Assembly: GCA_000226015.1 (NCBI GenBank)
Contig: JH153009.1
Span: 58,868-85,844 of the forward strand
Direction of reading: 5' to 3'
Length of the DNA stretch: 26,977 bases
Origin: Mnemiopsis leidyi
Lineage: Eukaryota; Ctenophora; Tentaculata; Lobata; Bolinopsidae
Shown: one piece after another, positions 1 through 26,977 of the stretch
Numbering within the stretch: position 1 is the stretch's first letter
Layout of the letters: each line of letters opens with the position of its first letter
Position numbers and translations under genes: made by a program
The notes under the pieces: model-generated
What the model was told of the DNA's origin: nothing
Database searches by the model: none
The model's input: the letters and a program-made list of their open reading frames with translations, nothing else

Positions 1-210
1 CACATGACAACTTACACGTGCTCATGACAACTTACACGTGCACATGAAAACTTACACGTGCTCGATAACAACTTACACGTGCTCATGACAACTTACACGT
101 GCTCATGACAACTTACACGTGCTCATGACAACTTACTCGCCATATGACAACTTACTCGCCACATGACAACTTACACGTGCACATGACAACTTACACGTGC
201 TCATGACAAC
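1..210. repeat. 20-bp minisatellite with CACGTG in each unit
   Basis: About ten tandem copies of a 20-21 bp unit based on CATGACAACTTACACGTGCT, several slightly diverged. The final copy runs into host exon 1, whose start reads catgacaacGTACAT. Upstream splice signals of exon 1 are therefore missing or replaced by repeat. Each unit brings a CACGTG palindrome. Confidence 0.9.
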
Positions 211-22930
<22,720 letters not shown>

Positions 22931-23270
22931 GTACACAATCTTAAAATATCTCATATTACTTTCATTTGCCCAGCAGACATGAGTAGTACTGTGCCAAGTT
23001 TACTCAATCATCTTCGCTTGGAGGTCGTTATCATTATGTGCATTAGTAATTCTTATTTCGTCTGATATCTTTGTTAAGTGCTCAAAGCTATTTCAGTATA
23101 TAGGGAGAACGTTGCGCGTTTGGTTTGTGGGTCGATAAATTACTGCGGACACACACACACTCACTTTTAAAGAAGCTCTAGATGGACAAAGCCCGTTCCG
23201 GGTTTGGGGAAATGTTGAATAGTTGAGGGACAAGTTTAAAGTCATCTTAAAGAGTGAACGATTTTTAGTC
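22931..23270. other. Intron sequence between last host exon and SUEL gene
   Basis: No clear gene. On the minus strand a GT-rich tract ending CCGCAG near 23140 could be an acceptor for a short last exon of the SUEL gene (about 16 codons to a stop), phase-compatible with the donor at 23299; this is speculative. Confidence 0.5.
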
Positions 23271-23299
23271 CTATATTATCTTGTTGGGAAGACACTTAC

Positions 23300-25169
23300 T
23301 ACTGCTAGTGAGACAAGAGCCATCCCGCTCTAACAACAGCCCATCTTTGCACGTGCAAGTGTAAGAGACAGCTAGTTTCTTTGTTACAAGCCAGCAAGGA
23401 TCGCCATAGAACTCTCCGGGTGTTGTGTTGAGCGAGCAGGACTCCTAAAGAGTAGAATCGTATGTTAGTTGTGACTCAGTCTTACTAGAATTTAGGGAAT
23501 TTTAAAGAATATCTCGGCGGATTTCATCCTGACAACTCAACTGGTCTTCATAATATACATCTATGATGATATACATCCAACAAAATTTGTTTCTTTGATG
23601 ATATCTTGAACAAACCTTTAAGTCACAGTGATCACGAGTCAGTTGAAAAGCGTCAGGTAGTTCCAAACACAGTATACCATCTGGTGCCCAATATTTAGCC
23701 CCCTCTATAACCAAGTGTTTTTCGGAGCAATCTAGATTCAGGACTGAGTTTTCACCTATCTGCGCCACTGAAAGATTTAGTGGGTGAGAAGTCATCAAAA
23801 AGCCATGATGATGAATTCGTAGCAAAGTAAAATTTCTACAACTATAAGCATACACTTTTGAAAAATGGCAACAGATACCTCGGCTACAGTCGTATGACAC
23901 TGCAAGTTTCTTTTTCACACCCAAGCATGGATCTAAATATAAAGCACCGGGCGTCGTGTCCAGGGTACATGATTCCTAAAACGGTAAAAACTATTCCATA
24001 ACAACATTTATTCCAGAACAATCTTATCACGGATATTTTTCTGAACTTCTAGAATTTTCCTGCTGTGATATTTATCAAACTTATCCCCTGTACCTTTCAA
24101 TCACATTTATTCCTACTACCTTATAATCACATTTATCCCTACTACCTAATAATCACATTTATTCCTACTACCTTATAATCACATTTATCCCTTGTCAGTG
24201 TGGTAACATCCAGTAGCCCACACAGGGCCCCTCCATCAGGGGCCCAATATCTAGCTCTCTTTATAACCAAATAAGGATAGGGGGTTGTACTGCAGTCGAG
24301 AGTAAGAACAGAGTTTTCGTCTTTTTCTGCCACTGCAGGGGATAGAGTCAATATTATCTCGAGTTGAATCTACCGCTCTCTAACAACATGGGGTTTTTCC
24401 TAAATTACACGACTTTCGTCAAAAACAGATATCTTTTCGCAATTAGAAATATATCTTAAAAATGACAGGATTCTTCTTAAAACCTCGTGTACACTGATAA
24501 ATCACAGCTAGCCTCTTCGTCTGGCCCAAGCACGGATCTGCGTAGATGGCACCCACTGTTGTGTCCAACGAGCAAGATTCCTGAATGATCACACATCAAA
24601 ACAAGAAGTGTAGTGAACTGTTCGTCTGAAAATTTAAAAATCTGTGATTTTCTAAAAATCATCACGCTCGATTAGGGATTTAGGTGTGCTCACCAACAAA
24701 CAACCCAAACGCTACACTAAAATTGGCAGTTTGGTCATCGGTATGAGCAACCTTCTTAATCGTAACTCTGACGTTTTTTACCAACCTTGAAGTCACAATG
24801 ATCTTTTGTCAGTTGAAACGCATTAATGAGGTCAAAACAGAGAAAACCACCTTCTGGTGCCCAATATCTAGCACTCTCGATAAGCAAGCTCTGTGTTGCG
24901 GGACAACTCAAAGTTAGTTCTAGATCCTGGTCAATCTCGGCCCCTGAAATATACTGTAGTTTGTCCAAAGTTTTTCTTCTGTGAAATCAGAAAAAAGAAA
25001 CGTTTGCACAGCTGACACCAATACAGCTGTTGATTACATGTTAAATTTTGATGAGCGAATTTATTAGATTTAAATGACCTTATTGAGAAAGATTTGAAAT
25101 AAACTTACTTAGACATTTCGTAATGGGCAAAAAGAAACCCCAAATAGCAATCGTCCAGAAGGGCATCAT
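23300..25169 (-). CDS. Secreted protein with three SUEL (rhamnose-binding) lectin-like domains
   Basis: Seven exons: 25169-25109 (signal peptide MMPFWTIAIWGFFLPI), 24943-24786, 24580-24484, 24332-24172, 23975-23879, 23767-23616 and 23444-23300, about 290 residues. Each SUEL domain uses two exons joined in phase 0; domains join in phase 1. First halves read LLIESARYWAPEGG, LVIKRARYWAPDGG, LVIEGAKYWAPDG; second halves read ESCSLDTTVGAIYADPCLG, ESCTLDTTPGALYLDPCLG, ESCSLNTTPGEFYGDPC, each ending in the family's K-x-L-A-V-x-Y-x-C. The family's YGR motif is replaced by YWAP, so sugar specificity may differ. Exon 7 adds CTCKDGLLLERDGSC, half of an EGF-like module. It may end by a strong donor at 23299 (perhaps to a short exon near 23130) or read through to a stop at 23271. 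It probably lies in an intron of the plus-strand gene. Confidence 0.85.
24093..24196. repeat. 26-bp minisatellite from SUEL exon 4 end and its donor
   Basis: Four exact-period 26-bp units start at 24093, 24119, 24145 and 24171. The last contains the real exon end. On the minus strand each reads GATAAATGTGATTATAAG-like followed by GTAGTAGG or, in the farthest copy, GTACAGG, so the exon's 3' end and splice donor have been copied three times into the intron. Confidence 0.95.
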
Positions 25170-25664
25170 GGGTCAACCCCCGAACCTTGTTCCAATATAT
25201 AAAGCTAAAAAGGGAGATAGGTAAATCGGAACTAGCAATATGATAGTTGTCGAAAACAAATCATCCCTACTGCCAACACTCGAATTGTTCAACTATCACC
25301 CATCTCATCACTGGTCCTTCATAAAATTCAAGCACAACAAGACTTGTTACGATTTTTATAGTTGAATTTTGCAATTTTGGCCCCTAGCATTTAAATTCAT
25401 TATATGCAATTATATCTGAGTGTGTGCGAGCACTTTAAACTGGAATTCACAACTGCAAACAGCACTACCGACAAAACAATGTCGACTCAGTGTTACCAGG
25501 AAATGTATCATCGACCACTTCACTCACCCATTATTTTATTGTTCAAGAGGCGGTTACCCCCATTTATAGGGTATTACAGTTCGGTGTATTGAGATTATTG
25601 GCTCTAAACTTAGAGAATAACACGGCATTGATAGTGATTGTTATAGGCGATCGTCTGCAGATAA
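25170..25664. other. 5' flank of SUEL gene, no gene seen
   Basis: A TATATA at 25196-25201 lies 27 bp upstream of the SUEL start codon on the minus strand, close for a TATA box. Short plus-strand frames here have no recognisable features. Confidence 0.5.
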
Positions 25665-25913
25665 ATGACTTTTAACATTCCGAAAATGTCTTTCGATAAG
25701 TTGATTGAAATGAATATTATTTTCTTAAACAAGCAGGACGGATCACTAATCAACGGGTTGGAAATTTCCAAAATCCTGAAAAAGCACAAAACATTCCCCA
25801 AGCGACGTGGAAACCACCTATTCATATATTTTGAGGTCTTTGCTGAGAAGAGGAAATACTCAAAAGTTCATTTTATAACCTTCCTCAACGTCTCGCTGAA
25901 GCAGAGGCTCTAA
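25665..25913 (+). CDS. Orphan 82-residue open reading frame, doubtful
   Basis: Starts MTFNIPKMSFDKLIEMNI, continues through a basic stretch (KKHKTFPKRRGNHLF) and ends VSLKQRL at a stop. It is basic, Lys/Ile/Phe-rich, with no signal peptide or known motif. It lies on the plus strand in what is probably an intron of the host gene. It could be an exon fragment, a decayed transposon piece or chance; length alone is weak support in AT-rich DNA. Confidence 0.2.
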   Translation: MTFNIPKMSFDKLIEMNIIFLNKQDGSLINGLEISKILKKHKTFPKRRGNHLFIYFEVFAEKRKYSKVHFITFLNVSLKQRL

Positions 25914-26690
25914 AACAAACTGTGCAGTTGGTGTGTCTAAGTCTAATTGCATGTGGAAGTGCAACATCTAGATCTTCGAACCACATGAATTAATGCAGTG
26001 CACCGCACCACTGCCCCACTCCGTTCTGATGTAATAACTTAATCCTTATGTAAATGCTTAAATGACCTTGCATTATAACTTGTAAGTACTAAGTAATGAG
26101 GTAAGATCACCAGTTCAGCTAAGGAAAAAGGGACGAGTTGTCGAATTGAACCTAGGGTTACTTTATTAGGTTGTAAGCACAGAAGTTAGTGAATTCCTAG
26201 ATCACCTTGATCATGTAACTTAGAGAATACAAATTGAACAATGAAGAAGCTCTCGTTTAATTTATACATGAGGTCTTGATGGATCGTTCATGCAAAGAAG
26301 ATAATGTGAAGTCTACTGGTCTTTTAATGCGTGATCTCATTTCCCTAAGTATAACGCAAATGTTCATGAATCAATGTATTCGTATTTAATGATAAATTCA
26401 TAAATCCACGGCAGGTCGGAAACCTAATGAATTTAGCCTGTAGAGGAAAGAACTTATCTTTATCATGTTTTATCATGTTTATATGTTATAATGTTTATAA
26501 TGTTTTATCATGTCTATAATGTCATTGTCAAGCCGTAGTTTGAAATTCCAAGCATTTGCTCACTAGAAGTAGTTGAGTAGCCTCCCAATATGCCCCCGTA
26601 GGAAAACACGAAAAATGTGTCCTACTACCTCATTGCAACTACCTCATTCTCCCATCATAACAAGAATTGCGGCTGCTCAGTTCGCTTTCA
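25914..26690. other. Non-coding AT-rich stretch
   Basis: Nothing supported except a TTTATCATGT/TTTATAATGT simple repeat at about 26458-26525. Confidence 0.65.
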
Positions 26691-26699
26691 AGCAAACGC

Positions 26700-26977
26700 T
26701 AGATTTCGCCATTGGAATCATTGTCGCCATTGGAATTCCAAATGATCCATTCATTCTGAGTGGCGATCGTGAAAAAGGTATCGCCACCGAGTGGTTCCAA
26801 TGGATCCATTATAATGGCGCCAATGGTCGCCAATGGTGATCGCCATTGTCGCCAATGGAACACAACCATTGGCGCCAATGGCGATAGGGACCACCATTGG
26901 CACCACTGACCTCATCGCCATTGGCGCCATTGGAACATCCATTTGTCCATTTAGTGGATCCATTGGCGCCAATGGCG
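26700..26977. repeat. Dense palindromic CCATTGG/CCAATGG repeat reaching the window end
   Basis: More than ten CCATTGG or CCAATGG words occur, many joined as GCCATTGGCGCCAATGGC or parts of it, an 18-bp perfect palindrome; ATCGCCATT and GGATCCATT recur as well. The array can fold into many hairpins and continues off the window. Open frames through it on both strands are repeat translations. Confidence 0.85.

Noticed and set aside
24477..24665. Minus-strand frame starting MMIFRKSQIF
   Set aside because: Only part of it is shared with SUEL exon 3, in a different frame; the exon reads ESCSLDTTVG in the family frame.
26573..26839. 88-residue plus-strand frame
   Set aside because: It runs into the palindromic repeat and has no recognisable motif.

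Overview
This is an animal (metazoan) genomic window. Coding sequence is split into short exons with GT/AG introns of roughly 70-700 bp, background DNA is AT-rich, microsatellites, minisatellites and a hAT-type MITE are present, and a 10-N gap (11405-11414) points to a draft assembly. The encoded domains (LDLR class B/YWTD propellers, EGF, kringle, C-type lectin, fibronectin type II, F-type lectin-like, sushi, pentraxin-like, SUEL lectin) are animal extracellular modules. The combination fits an invertebrate, perhaps an early-branching one, but I cannot name the species. All gene models were built by hand from reading frame, splice sites and phase; none is tested against transcripts or databases.

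The plus strand carries one very large mosaic gene that runs off both ends of what can be read: about 44 exons from ~211 to 22930, about 5.7 kb of coding sequence and about 1,900 residues. Every junction from exon 2 to exon 44 is phase-consistent. Domain order: partial YWTD propeller 1, EGF, short linker, EGF, propeller 2, EGF, propeller 3, EGF, propeller 4, kringle, C-type lectin-like, FN2, two galactose-binding/F-type lectin-like domains, FN2, EGF, EGF-like, start of another propeller. The first half resembles an LRP5/6-type ectodomain; the second half is a recognition-protein mosaic.

Three minus-strand genes lie inside or beside this gene. A pentraxin-like plus coiled-coil gene (4916 to 3205) sits in the 4.7-kb intron 5. 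An F5/8C-like plus sushi gene (19682 to 18674) sits in the 2.7-kb intron that interrupts the host's own F-type lectin-like domain. A three-domain SUEL lectin gene (25169 to about 23300) lies 3' of the last host exon seen, which stops mid-propeller at a splice donor, so this gene is probably nested too. All three begin with a signal peptide and encode secreted recognition-type domains. The shared theme is extracellular ligand or glycan recognition; any functional link is inference.

A second theme is tandem duplication at exon borders. Minisatellites made from the 3' end of an exon plus its splice donor occur at 13.42-13.77, 16.53-16.65 and 24.09-24.20 kb. An 11-copy array of GTAAGT-bearing units ends on an acceptor at 11.655 kb, and a 20-bp duplication inside the pentraxin-like gene breaks its frame. 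From about 25.2 kb to the end I see no convincing gene, only one small orphan ORF and a dense palindromic CCATTGG/CCAATGG repeat.
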